This document shows positions 1 to 10,124 of a DNA stretch of 29,529 bases, piece after piece (position 1 is the first letter of the stretch; each line of letters opens with the position of its first letter). Source of the DNA: Cruorifilaria tuberocauda (taxonomy: Eukaryota; Nematoda; Chromadorea; Rhabditida; Onchocercidae); the NCBI GenBank assembly GCA_013365365.1, contig JABVXU010000636.1:1-29529 (forward strand), in the 5' to 3' direction. The position numbers and the translations under genes are program-made. Under the pieces are notes generated by a model, which was given only the letters and a program-made list of their open reading frames with translations, was not told the DNA's origin and did no database searches.

Positions 1-23
1 CTATATATATATATATATATATA
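1..23. repeat. (TA)n microsatellite
   Basis: An uninterrupted run of TA dinucleotides opens the window. It is simple-sequence DNA in what appears to be intronic or flanking sequence of the nucleoporin gene to its right. No coding signal is visible in it. Confidence 0.9.
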
Positions 24-89
24 AAATGTTTCTAATAAAGGAATGTATTTTGCTTTTAAAAAATTTTATGTTCATTGCTTTATTTTGAG

Positions 90-254
90 GATACTATGCA
101 TTTGCTTCAATACTGCACAAATTACAATCTTGTAAAAAGTGCAGAAGCGTCACTGCGACAACTTCTTTCTGGTTGGCTATCGTTTGTAAATGTTCTGGCT
201 ATATTCTGCCCGGTTCCGTTTCTTGCCTTCGGCAAGTTTTTTCATATATAGTTA
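90..254 (+). CDS. Candidate upstream exon of the NUP205 gene
   Basis: A frame free of stops runs across this stretch and reads through ..SAEASLRQLLSGWLSFVN.., which has amphipathic-helix composition and noticeably higher GC than the flanking DNA. The Trp-containing helix is compatible with the helical repeats of NUP205 just upstream of the exons recognised at 864 and 1076. A GTAAAT donor at 186 would end it after the Phe codon, and a GTTAGT at 251 is an alternative. No combination of these ends gives a phase that joins directly to the exon at 864, so either another exon lies between or the call is wrong. Confidence 0.3.
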
Positions 255-325
255 GTTCATGTCTCTTAAGTAGAAGTAAGATTTTTCCTTTAGCATTTCC
301 AGTTTTTTATGTCAAGAAATATTTA

Positions 326-620
326 AATTGAATATATATATATAACAAATAATATTAATAGCAATATAATAATGATAAATAACAATTGTTAATAAATAAT
401 TAGGAATAATAATAAACATATTGTTATATAATAATAATAATAATGATTAATTAAAAGAATAATAATAGTAACAGTAGTGGTAATAATAATTTATAATAAC
501 AGTAATACTAATTAATAACTATTAATAATGATAATAAATGGTAGTAATTGGTAGTAGTAATGATATAAATAACGACATAAATAATAATATAAATGGTGAT
601 AATAATTTAATTTTGCCATT
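326..620. repeat. AAT/ATA-rich low-complexity tract
   Basis: Degenerate trinucleotide-type repeat made almost wholly of A and T (AAT, ATA and TAA units with occasional G), interrupted only by a few AGTAG/GGTAG variants near 470-560. It is probably an expanded and decayed microsatellite in an intron. Nothing coding is visible in it. Confidence 0.75.
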
Positions 621-863
621 AAAATGCAGAGCTGCTTTCAGATGTTCAATATCAATATCTCTCGGATGCATTATATCTTTTATTAAACTATGCTTCGGAT
701 GCATACATGGATGCAAAGCTTTCTTCAGCAGTTTCACAATGTCTTCTAAGGTTGATACCACGTTATTATTATTACGATTACTCGTATTTTAAGGGTAATA
801 ACCTCATGAAATTATGAATTAGTTATATATTCCTTTGAAATTTATATGTAAAAGTTTCTTCAG

Positions 864-3800
864 ATTAACTGCTTCGATTTGTACGTTGCTAAAGAATTTG
901 AAAGAGGAGATTGCTGCATTTAGAATCGCTATTACTGATGTTACTGATGCTTTGATTCGGTTTCTGATACAGCCAGGTATATCTACTCTTTATTTGTGTT
1001 TTATTTATTTATAAAACTTTTTATTTATTAAGAACAATCTGCAATCCTTGTTTTAAGTTATCCCTGTAATTTTAGATCTTGGAAATGTTTCAGGTAAACG
1101 ATCGTTGCAGACGAAACTAGATTTATATGCTTGCATTTCGCTTATTTTAAATTATTCAACTGAAACTTTTGTTTTGGAAAAAGAGAAGGATCAGGCTGTT
1201 TCTCACTCTGATGATGATTTTTTATTCGTTTCAACAGCTTTAAACGTTGTGCAGCAGGATATTTTGCGAACCGTAGTCACAAAATATGGACATGAACTAA
1301 TTTCACTTCTATCCAAAGATATTTGTGATTCACCTCCAGGACTTAGAGTAAGTTATTCGCAATTGAATCTTTTAATTTTTCATTATTTTATGAATATGAA
1401 ACTAGTGCCATTTATGGAATTTTTTACTAAGCTAAAAAATTACTTTATTGATCACTCAATTAATTCTTTTGGTAGTTAATGAGATGATAACTTTGTCATT
1501 TCTTGAGTAACAATCAAGTTAGGAAATAATTTTTTCACTTTTTTATTTTGTTCATCTACTTTCGTTCTTTTATTATATATTTATTTCTTTGATTTCTTGA
1601 ACATGACCCAAAAATTTGTGATTATGATTCAAGTGAATGAAATTTCGCACCAGAGGAAATGATTCTTGGTAGTCTAATACTGTGTGTTTCAACAATTAAA
1701 TCATTGACCTTATCTCTTGAAGTGATAAACTTATCAATAGGTAACTATTCTGGACTCTCTATTCGGACATTGCAAGACATTCCCTGGTACTATTTTCGGT
1801 TTGTATGTTCACGTCGACAAATGCATTTTCTTTTTACGTGACTCTTATTACTACGGACATTTGTCCTTGAATAGTTACTGTGTCATTTAAAGGAATGAAA
1901 AAACATTTCTGTAAAGAATAGGTGTAAAAGTCTATGGATAAAATCAACTAGAAACCAAATATTCAATTGCTTACATCAGATTACAGAACTCCCAAAATAA
2001 CAATGATTTAGTAGGTAGTCTGATGTGAAGTTCATACTTCTACTGTGAAAGCTTTCAGTCTCATGAATTATTCGAGCTGATACTTTTGCTCTCATAGGCA
2101 TGTTCATTCTATTCGACAAACAATAAACGCTATTGTAAAATTATTTTGCGTTATCATGATTACTTTCATTCATTTGCAATGAGACGTTATTACTAATATA
2201 GTTTAATGCTGTAGATGCCTCTCTTCTTTTTGAGATTGAAAAATGACTCAGAATATTGCAAATGAAGTTGGATTGGTTTAGTTTGCCTGAGTTTTGTGTG
2301 AAGAAAATTAATGAAGAGTGAGGCGAGTGATAAACAAGTACTGAAGCGCTTTCTGAAAATTTGTATTTTTATGGTTAAATTTTAACTTCCCTTTAATTTT
2401 TTCCCATTTTTTTCTTTTGGTAGATATTTCTAGCGAAGCAAAAAAATTATCTTCCAAAAATCACATAGAAATTGTAACTATGTCGCTTTGACTTTTGATC
2501 TAAAATACTAGCTGCAGTTTAGATACTTCTTTCACTACGTTCACTTATTCAGTCTTGAAACACATAGAATTTTACAATTTTCTGGTAGTGTGATTCAACA
2601 TACAAATTATAAAAAATTTGTTTTGTTGAAAATTTTGAAACAGGCCTATTTACGAAAATGAATTTTGCTGCCCAACTTCATTTCTCCGATATCATTTGTA
2701 GTCACTGAATTGAATATGAAATATAAAATAAACGAGTTTTGTGCCTGCGGCAAAGAAAAATTTTTAAGCTACTGTTTCACAGCAAGTCGTTTGGGATTTC
2801 AATGTGTTGTATGATAGTAGTGATGTTTTATAAAGCTTCACATACTAAGCAGTGCACTTCTATGTACAAAATAAAATCTAACCCAGATTATCTATAAAAG
2901 TGAAAGGCCACAATTTATTACGATATACATGAGGAGTACCTGTAGTCAGAATGACAATGATGCGTTTATACCGTTTATTCGTTGAATACTGATTGCAAGA
3001 TATAGTAGCGAAATATATGTGAAAGTTTTTTCTGTCATTATGGTTATGGGACTATTCTGTCAGCATTTATAAGTAGTTTCTGATTTTGCCAGTTCTTTTT
3101 TGTTAAAAAAATTTTTACCTCATGAAATATTTCTCTTTATTACTTGAGAATTTATGGAGATGAGATGCTATCAGAGTTTAATTAAATTTATTTAAACACT
3201 TTCAACATTAAATTCAAATTTTCCCAATAGGCATAGTTATCTACCGAAGCAGTCACATAGACAGAATAAAACTCATATAGACGGAATAAAACTTTAATAA
3301 GATAAGAAAGATCTTTGGTAACCATTAAGTGTGAATGGTATACCAACAGTCGCGCACATTATCGAGAAGTACTGATCGCTTTCGGTGGTTGATAACTGTG
3401 ACTAAACCAATTGTGATTACTGTAGAGCATATTATCAGTTCCCATTTTTGTGAATTTGTTTTTTAATTGGATGAATTTAAATACATTTGTTGTGAGACAA
3501 CTTGTATTCTATCATTGAGTGGTAAGCTTTCTGTAAAAATCAAAAAGTGAAGCAATAAAAATTGATTTCAAAACTTACAAAGAGCTAATTAATATAGTTG
3601 CATGGAGGAATGGATAATGGTGAACGTATTTTGAGGATGTTTTCGTATTTCTTCAACACTTCATCAAATATCATGATTTATCATCATATATGAATACCAA
3701 CAATTTCGTGTTGTTGAGTGTTTGTGGTAGATGTCATTAACAACAAAGGTAGAATGTTAACAGCTCTAGGAAAGATTCTTTTTTAGGCTAGATTTTTTAA

Positions 3801-6800
3801 TTAGATTTTTTGAGCCATAATGAGCAAATGTGAAAAGGATGGGACTTGCATAAGTGATGTAAGCATTTCAGATTTTCATGAATAACTTTCCATATTAAAA
3901 GTTTTTTTATCTCCTCTTCACAACCATACCCGAATTGCAAATTAGTAAACGGACAGTTCCATTTTTTTATTTTACTAATTTCATCACTTTCTTTCTCTTC
4001 ATATAATTATTTTCAATCTTTAACAAACTGACGCTTATCATCAATTTATTCGGTAAATCTTACTTTTTTTGTGGTCTTTAAATACTTCCAGTCAATGTTT
4101 TCTTAGTCGATTACATTACGGTCCGAAAATCCTGAATATGCTAGTGGCAAATAACAGGAAATCGTATGGCTGACAAAGAGTACAATGTGTCCAATTCAAA
4201 TTTATAATAAAATTTTTTGTATACCTTGGCTAGCTTGTATTGCTATTTTATTAGATACGTAATATCAGTTCGAGAAACCCAAATAGAATATATATTTTTT
4301 AATATATTGAACACAATATAAGTAATGCATTATTTTAAAGGCAAAGAACGAATTACCAACTAACTGTTCGATAAAGTATTTTAAAGATTTATTACACTCT
4401 GCTTAATTTCTTACATCCAGTTAGTATGTTTGAATGTACTGATTTAATTTTTCACAGGTACATTTGGTTTTACAGAATCTGTTTTCCTGAAATTTGTCGA
4501 ATAAAATGTGAATTGATTACGAAAATGAATTAAGGAAATTTATCACAAAGATGGAGTAAATATTCTCTCTTCTCTGTTCTTTTATTCTTCTATTTGTAAC
4601 GTAACCAGATCATTTTTTAATATTCTGTAACTTTTTAAGTCATCACATTGGTGCAATGAAATATGACCGTTAGATGCTTGTTTGAAAAAAAAATTTTTAA
4701 AGACCAGCAAACGAGTGTTTCGTTCTAAAATAGGTGAATATTGTCGGTTGAAGGAGATTTAGAGTCTTTTTTAGAATAATTTAGAAAAATATGTCCTCTT
4801 GTAAAGTGTTTAGAGTATTATGAACACTGGGCAACAATTTGGAAGCCTTCACTTGTCAATCTCAAGTCGGGATTTATAGTTTTTGCGGAATTTTTTATTT
4901 TTTTCTCCAAAGTAATTTTTTCTGCAGTCTTTATTTTTGTTTGATAAAGATGGAAAAAGAAGAAAATTTAAAGTTAATGTAGTAGTGAATATAAAATCTC
5001 TTTTGGGAATATTTTTTTTCATTTTAGTAGCATTTCTACTATTTGTCATTATCATTACCATTTATTTTTGAGCTGTAACTTTTTCAGTCCTTAACCAAGC
5101 TAAGAATAGCTAAAACTTTTTATTTACAAAAAACAACAAGGAACTTCTTATTATTCTCTTTTTCTTCTTTTTTGTTTCTACGTTCCGAATCCCATTTTAG
5201 ATCAAACTATTGAGCTCTCTCCAAAAATTTGGATATGCTTTCAGTCTGTTCATTCATCGATTGGTGGAAGAGAGTTAGAATTATCATCATTTTCTTTAAC
5301 TGTATTTGAGGTGCAACGGAAAAGCAAGAAACAATAGATATCATGATTAATAGCATCCACATTACTAATTGTAGATTTCTATAGCAGAATTTTTATCTAT
5401 TGGATATTGAGATTTTGCACTTTTATACTTATGTAGACATTTGTTCCTTAATAAGTATTTGGTTTTATGGAACGGAAATAATGATTGAAGAATACAGCGA
5501 TTTCAATTTCTTTTTCGGTAAAACTAACGGAGTTATACAAACTTTCATGTTTTCACTTTCATGCATGTTCGAATCAGTTTACGCAATTTTAGTTCGTGGC
5601 ATTATTTTGTCTTGTACAAATACTGCGTGAAGACGCCCTAGGATCTCAGTCACTGGTATCTGAATTCCTTCGTACTGGTATGTTACGATATGTTCTCGAA
5701 TCTGTGGCAGATGTTAATTTAAATGGATCAGAGATTAATGATATTCGTTCTTTGGAACATTGTAATATTGTATTGGTAAGTCAACATAACTTTCGAAATA
5801 GTTGATCGAATTCAGTATATTATTTACCTTTTATCTTTTATTTATAAATTTCTCAGATACTGAATAGCAGTTCAGGAGGTTTTATACATACTAGGCGTTA
5901 GTTTTTTTGCGTTGAGATTTTTTTTTAAGTTTATGATACAAAGATCACTATTGGACAATTTTTTGCAATAAGATACAATGATAAAAACTAAATTGTTTGC
6001 AGAAAAGGTTTCAAACATTTTATCCTTATAAACTCTCAAAATTTATTAAATTACTGATCGATTAGGATATTTGCAATAAAATTTGCAGACTTTGTTTATT
6101 CGGCTTGGACTTACTAATTCTGGTTGGAATGGTTTGCATGATGTTAACACTTTGCAAGTTTTGACAAACATCCCTTTGTGGTCAAATCCGCCGAAAGATT
6201 TGTTTCTTGCTTCTAATTTTGATCTAAAGTAATTTATGTATAATTATTAATTGCAAAACTTGTTATTGCAGTATTCCATGTTTTTCAATTCCGAGTGTGC
6301 TAGTCTATAAAGTATTTCGTACTGAAAAAGCTTCAGTAAGCATCGTTAATGTGGAATAATTGTAGGTCTCACAGTATTCCATCGCTTTACATGAATTATG
6401 TTGCAAACATAGTCTATCTTTGTATTGCATTATGTTCGAATTCTCATTGGAAAAGAGTCTCAATCCAGGTAAATTTAATGTTATCACAGTTTTGTATTGA
6501 ATATTAGCATTAGTTAAGAAATAATTATACTATGTGAATACCAAGTATATGAGGAATTTTACTGAATTGAACTACTGAATTATGCAAATTGTGAAAATGA
6601 GTTATGAAATATTATGAATGAAATACGCTGTATTTATCATCTTCCACTTTTGCAGCTTCTTGGACTATTATCATGTAGTGCCGAGGTACTGAATCATTTG
6701 ATGCGAACTAATAAGGAAAATTTATTTCTCGTGAAATGTGGCATTCTAATTGCACATATTTATCACTTCGGTATAGTACACGCTGTTTTGTGTTTTCATT

Positions 6801-7090
6801 TGAGAAAGGCTTAATGATACTTAAAATAAAAATTACGGATCTTTTCTCAAAAATTTGAAACAAAATCTGGTGTTTTTCAGTGAATTAGGTTAGACTTATT
6901 GTTCATGAAAGCTTAAGTTATTTCCACTTTATCAGTAAAAGCAGATCTTTCAGATACCGCAGCACGACCGTTCATTGAGAAATCAAGCTGTTTAAATGCT
7001 TTGAGGAAATTGTCCAATAATATGTCATCGTTATCTCCAATCCTTGTGAAAGCTGCTTTCAATACTCCACGACATCTCTTCGATCATTAG
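864..7090 (+). CDS. NUP205: Nucleoporin NUP205/NPP-3, C-terminal part (5' end outside window)
   Basis: Large scaffold protein of the inner ring of the nuclear pore. Exons read by eye: 864-976, 1076-1347, 5593-5775, 6089-6228, 6375-6468, 6656-6770 and 6954-7090; all intron phases agree. Recognition rests on a colinear run of family segments: a helical stretch with KYGHELISLLSKDICD (human has an ESYGAALMEVVCRDACD-like segment), then FLRTGMLRYVLESVAD, then LGLTNSGWNGLHDVNTLQVL, then LYMNYVANIVYLCIALCSN, then LLSCSAEVLNHLMR. These occur in the same order and spacing as in animal NUP205. The exon at 864 starts in phase 2, so more exons lie upstream. The model ends at a TAG at 7088-7090, with AATAAA 260 bases later. 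This is earlier than the human C-terminus by a few hundred residues, so a further 3' exon is possible. Identity is firm; the last exon is less certain. Confidence 0.8.
1348..5592 (+). other. 4.2-kb intron of the NUP205 gene
   Basis: The donor GTAAGT follows the Arg codon ending at 1347, and the acceptor AATTTTAG ends at 5592; both sides are phase 0 and the protein reads across the join in register with the family. The interior is AT-rich, with stops in all frames every few dozen codons. The open stretches at 1659-1841, 4849-5061 (- strand) and 5400-5630 have no family-like sequence and no supporting splice structure. I saw no tRNA, nested gene or transposon ends. A small tandem duplication lies at 3254-3293. 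Confidence 0.7.
3254..3293. repeat. Two-copy 20-bp tandem duplication
   Basis: Two adjacent 20-base units share the core ATAGAC(A/G)GAATAAAACT and differ at two positions. The duplication lies inside the long NUP205 intron and has no evident function. Confidence 0.8.
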
Positions 7091-7348
7091 CCGATTCTAT
7101 AAATATGTGTTCTTACTTAAAAGATAGAGATTAACATCACCATCGCTAACAAAATTTATGAAATCGGTAATTTTCTATAGAATATCAGCAGTTTAAGACT
7201 TTCTGAGTTATATTTCGTTGGAAAATAAAGGTAAAATTTTCAAGGAGTCGTCAAATTTTGAAATAGTTGTGAAAACACCCGAAAACTATCCAAATTATCC
7301 ATTCCTCTGTTTTTTGTGTATTGTTCGGCTCTCTTTATGTTAGAAGTG

Positions 7349-7354
7349 AATAAA
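7349..7354 (+). terminator. Poly(A) signal for the NUP205 gene
   Basis: A canonical AATAAA lies about 260 bases after the stop codon at 7088-7090, a typical 3' UTR length for a nematode gene. It supports the gene ending here. Hexamer matches are common in DNA this AT-rich, so the call is moderate. Confidence 0.5.
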
Positions 7355-8040
7355 GCATTTATAAATTGAAGGTCATGGAGAAATCATTTTTTTAAAGAAA
7401 TTGGTTGAGACTACTACTCATTTGTATGAGTTGATGATGTGCCCTGCATACTTGCACATCATCTTTCATCCAAGATGTATGGTAATTATGTCACATTGGA
7501 AATGTTGCTTATTTTAAATTCATCCAGTGGGAACATATATTGTTATCGAACGAAAGTTGCAATGCCTGAGTTATGTGTTTAGTTTATTCTTTATTAAAAC
7601 TGAAATGCATAATGTGGCTGGTTTTAGCAAAAATTATGATGACATTCATGTTTTTATTGTTTGTTCAAAACTTTCTACAAGAGTGGCAAAATTATATCTT
7701 TGAAGTTATCTATCAAAAACAAGTGTCATCAATGTTTAGCGCAGCAACTTCAAAAGAATTGAAAGATCACAAATCGTTTATCCATTTATTGATAGGCAGT
7801 GTTGTTATAAAAAACATTGCTATATATATATATATGAAAAGGAGTTACAGTTGATCTCAAACAGTATCCTGTATTATTTTGAACAAAATTGAGTTGCAGG
7901 ATGATGAAGAAGTCAAATGTTCAATATTCAGCTAAGGTCGGACATAGCGGCTGCATAAAATTTCTGGCGGATATATTCATTTAGTGCCACTACTATTTAC
8001 ACCATCAACTGCTTTAGTATGAATGTATTATGGGAAAGAA
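7355..8040. other. Intergenic DNA, no gene recognised
   Basis: AT-rich sequence between the NUP205 3' end and the mitochondrial insertion. A 93-codon open stretch on the + strand at 7573-7854 has a Leu/Phe/Ile-rich start and ends in a (TA)n run at about 7821-7836. It resembles no family I know and lacks splice signals that would link it to NUP205. I see no RNA gene. Confidence 0.6.
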
Positions 8041-8449
8041 GTATTTTTGTTATCCCTTATTTTGGTAATTGGATGTTGCCTGTTATGTTAGATTCTCTCG
8101 AGATGGCTTTTTCCTCGTTTGAAGGCTTTGTTAATGATTTATCAGTCTTTTTTATTGATAGTGGTCCTGATAGTAGTTGGACTTTTTATCCTCCTTTGCA
8201 TGTTATTGGTGAGCCTGAGTTGTCTTTGGGTGTTGTAATTTTGGGTTTGAATACTGTTGGTATTGGTTCTTTGTTGGGTGCTGTTAATTTTATGTTACTA
8301 TTCGGAATATGCGCTCTGTTGCTGTTACTTTGAGTCAAGTCAGTTTTTTTTTTTTGGACTTCTTATTTGACTTATTTTTTGTTGGTTTTGTCTTTCCTGT
8401 TTTAGCTGGTTCCTTTTTATTTTTGTTGCCTGATTGTAGTTTTAATACT
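8041..8449 (+). pseudogene. Nuclear mitochondrial insertion (NUMT): cox1 fragment
   Basis: Fragment of mitochondrial cytochrome c oxidase subunit I, recognised from FGNWMLP, SSWTFYPPL, PELSLGVVILGL and TVGIGSLLGAVNFM, followed in another frame by NMRSVAVTLSQVS, WTSYLTYFLLVLS and PVLAGS. The T-rich, G-over-C strand bias is that of nematode mtDNA and differs sharply from the flanks. Breaks: it lacks both cox1 ends; after NFM the frame shifts by one base; between MAF and the SFFI-like segment it looks about 9 codons shorter than normal; and hydrophobic or Gly positions of the family are replaced, for example by Asp. It is therefore a decayed nuclear copy, not a functional gene. The similarity is to filarial cox1. 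The boundaries are where the similarity stops. Confidence 0.9.
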
Positions 8450-9500
8450 TAGGAATGGTGCATAAAGGTCATTGTAGACTGATAGTTTTGAAGTAAAACC
8501 CCGTGATAAAAAGTGACGGAATTTTTTTTGTTGATATCGTATTATCATTGATTTATTGAGATTTATGAATGTATGCTATTGAAGTTAGTTCTCATGTAGA
8601 GAAAAAGAAATTTAATTAGCAATACTGTGGTTTTTGATGACTCCATTATTTTTCAATTTCAGTCTTATAAATCGTGAAAATTTAGGATTTGAATCGAAAT
8701 TAGTCATTTGCTGAAGTTTGAAAATAACAAGAGATCCGAAAGAAGACTTGAGATTGATAAACAAATTGTATTATATTTTGGCAGTTTAATTTGCTGATGA
8801 TGATTTAAATCATCAGCATGAGCGCTTTGATGTAAAAAATGTCGTGAAGTCCTACAAACGATAAAACTGCATATCAAAAATTTAATCGAATCTTACATGT
8901 GAAGTGATGGAAAGATCAAAAGATACTAACCATCAAACAGTTTTTACAGTTATAAATAAATACTTATCTATTTAGACTGCTATGAAAACGCTGTTGAACG
9001 GTTTAAAAGTCTTGAAGAGACATCGCATTAGAATCGTTTTTCAGCGCAAGATAGATTGGTATGAAAAATGGAAAAGACTTCATTAAGATTTTTTTTTCAA
9101 CTCATCAATAAACTTTAAATAATTAATCAAATTAGAAAGTGTTAACAAGAGAAGAGTACTGGTAAATGCCAGATGAACGAGATGTTGCAAAGCTAGAAAA
9201 GGCATGTGGAGAATATAAACTTTGTTTATTAGCTTGTTTTCCAGTAAAAAGCAGTTGCTTGATTAAGCAAATAAGCAGCAGAGGTGGGTTTAAATTTTAA
9301 TGATTGCAGAATTCTCATTTTTCTATTGATGTCGAAATCTAGGCAAATTAGTGGGATCATTTAAAAGTGGTGAGCAGGGTGTCATTCACAAATCAGCATA
9401 TTAACAACATTAGCATTCGAATACATCGGTCTCATAGCGATACCCTTTCTCTACGATCCGTTTCTGCATGATGGCTATTGCAAATTTGAAAGAGAGCTTT
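8450..9500. other. Intergenic AT-rich DNA
   Basis: No gene is recognised. The stretch holds an interrupted palindrome at 8792-8818 and scattered A/T runs. All frames are broken by frequent stops. Confidence 0.6.
8792..8818. repeat. Interrupted palindrome
   Basis: The sequence reads TGCTGAT, then an extra GAT, then the self-complementary GATTTAAATC, then ATCAGCA. Apart from the three-base insertion it is a 24-base perfect palindrome. It lies in intergenic DNA and no partner site was seen. Confidence 0.6.
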
Positions 9501-9506
9501 GTCTGG

Positions 9507-9548
9507 CAGTGCGCAGATCAAACAGTACAGTGCGCAGATCAAACAGTA
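9507..9548. repeat. Perfect 21-bp tandem duplication
   Basis: The unit CAGTGCGCAGATCAAACAGTA occurs twice back to back without mismatch, so the duplication is recent. It marks the left edge of the GC-richer region upstream of the Argonaute gene. Confidence 0.9.
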
Positions 9549-10119
9549 ACAGTTCGTCATTGTAGGATGCATGTTATCGTGGGAAGTGGTTGTGGTCGTG
9601 CATTTGGGAGCTTTTGTTGCTGAGTGGATGGTGGATGGATGGATGTGTCATTCGTCGAGATATTCCCTGCCTCCTATGGTTACTGTATCTCATTGCTGAG
9701 TCTAGAGTGTACTGTGTGGACAGTGGCGATGACATTAAGCGTGGGAGATTTGTCTGGATCTTTTGTTTGCTCTTCTGGATATTATACGACGATTGATGTT
9801 ATTATTGAGCATGAGCACTCCCGTGTGCTTTTACAGTCGTTTCATGAGTGTCGTTATTACTATCATTGTTATTGTTGCAGGACTGTGTTTCTCCGATATC
9901 TTCTATTCGAGATGAAAGATACTGCTGGTCAGTTCAGATTATCTTTCTGTAACAAGTTGAATTTTTTGTTTCTCACTTTAATATTTTTGTTAACTTGTGA
10001 ACAATTTAATTCAAAATATATCAGAGGTTTGAGATGTTCAGAGTTATCTAAGCTTTAGGTGAGATGAAATATGATATGAAAATTAAGTACATATCATCCT
10101 TTCATTTCATCCTTTTTAG
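9549..10119 (+). promoter_or_regulatory. GC-richer upstream region of the Argonaute gene
   Basis: This stretch is visibly richer in G and C than the surrounding DNA, includes a short GGAT repeat at about 9624-9644, and contains an open frame of 144 codons (9624-10058) that resembles no known protein. Its position directly before the Argonaute start suggests promoter or 5' leader sequence. It ends in the pyrimidine tract CATCCTTTTTAG (acceptor AG at 10118-10119), six bases before the proposed ATG, which is the arrangement expected of a spliced-leader trans-splice site in nematodes. No TATA or initiator element can be picked out with confidence. Confidence 0.4.
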
Positions 10120-10124
10120 AGATA

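Noticed and set aside
1659..1841. 60-codon + strand frame in the long NUP205 intron
   Set aside because: No recognisable sequence, no splice signals in phase with the flanking exons, and its length is what chance gives in this DNA.
4849..5061. 70-codon - strand frame rich in Lys and Asn
   Set aside because: Its composition is that of translated AT-rich DNA, it lies inside an intron, and it has no family resemblance.
5560..5585. GTTCGAATC match to a tRNA B box
   Set aside because: No A box, acceptor stem or anticodon arm can be folded around it; an isolated match.
7573..7854. 93-codon + strand frame after NUP205
   Set aside because: Considered as a NUP205 C-terminal exon, but there is no match to the family, it ends in a TA microsatellite and no acceptor/donor pair fits. 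Possibly decayed sequence.
8019..8333. 104-codon frame starting at 8019 as a live membrane-protein gene
   Set aside because: Its sequence is the central part of mitochondrial COX1 with missing ends and a frameshift, so it is a NUMT and not a gene.
9624..10058. 144-codon frame before the Argonaute
   Set aside because: Not called as a gene: no motif, and a splice acceptor directly before the Argonaute ATG makes it more likely to be leader or promoter DNA.
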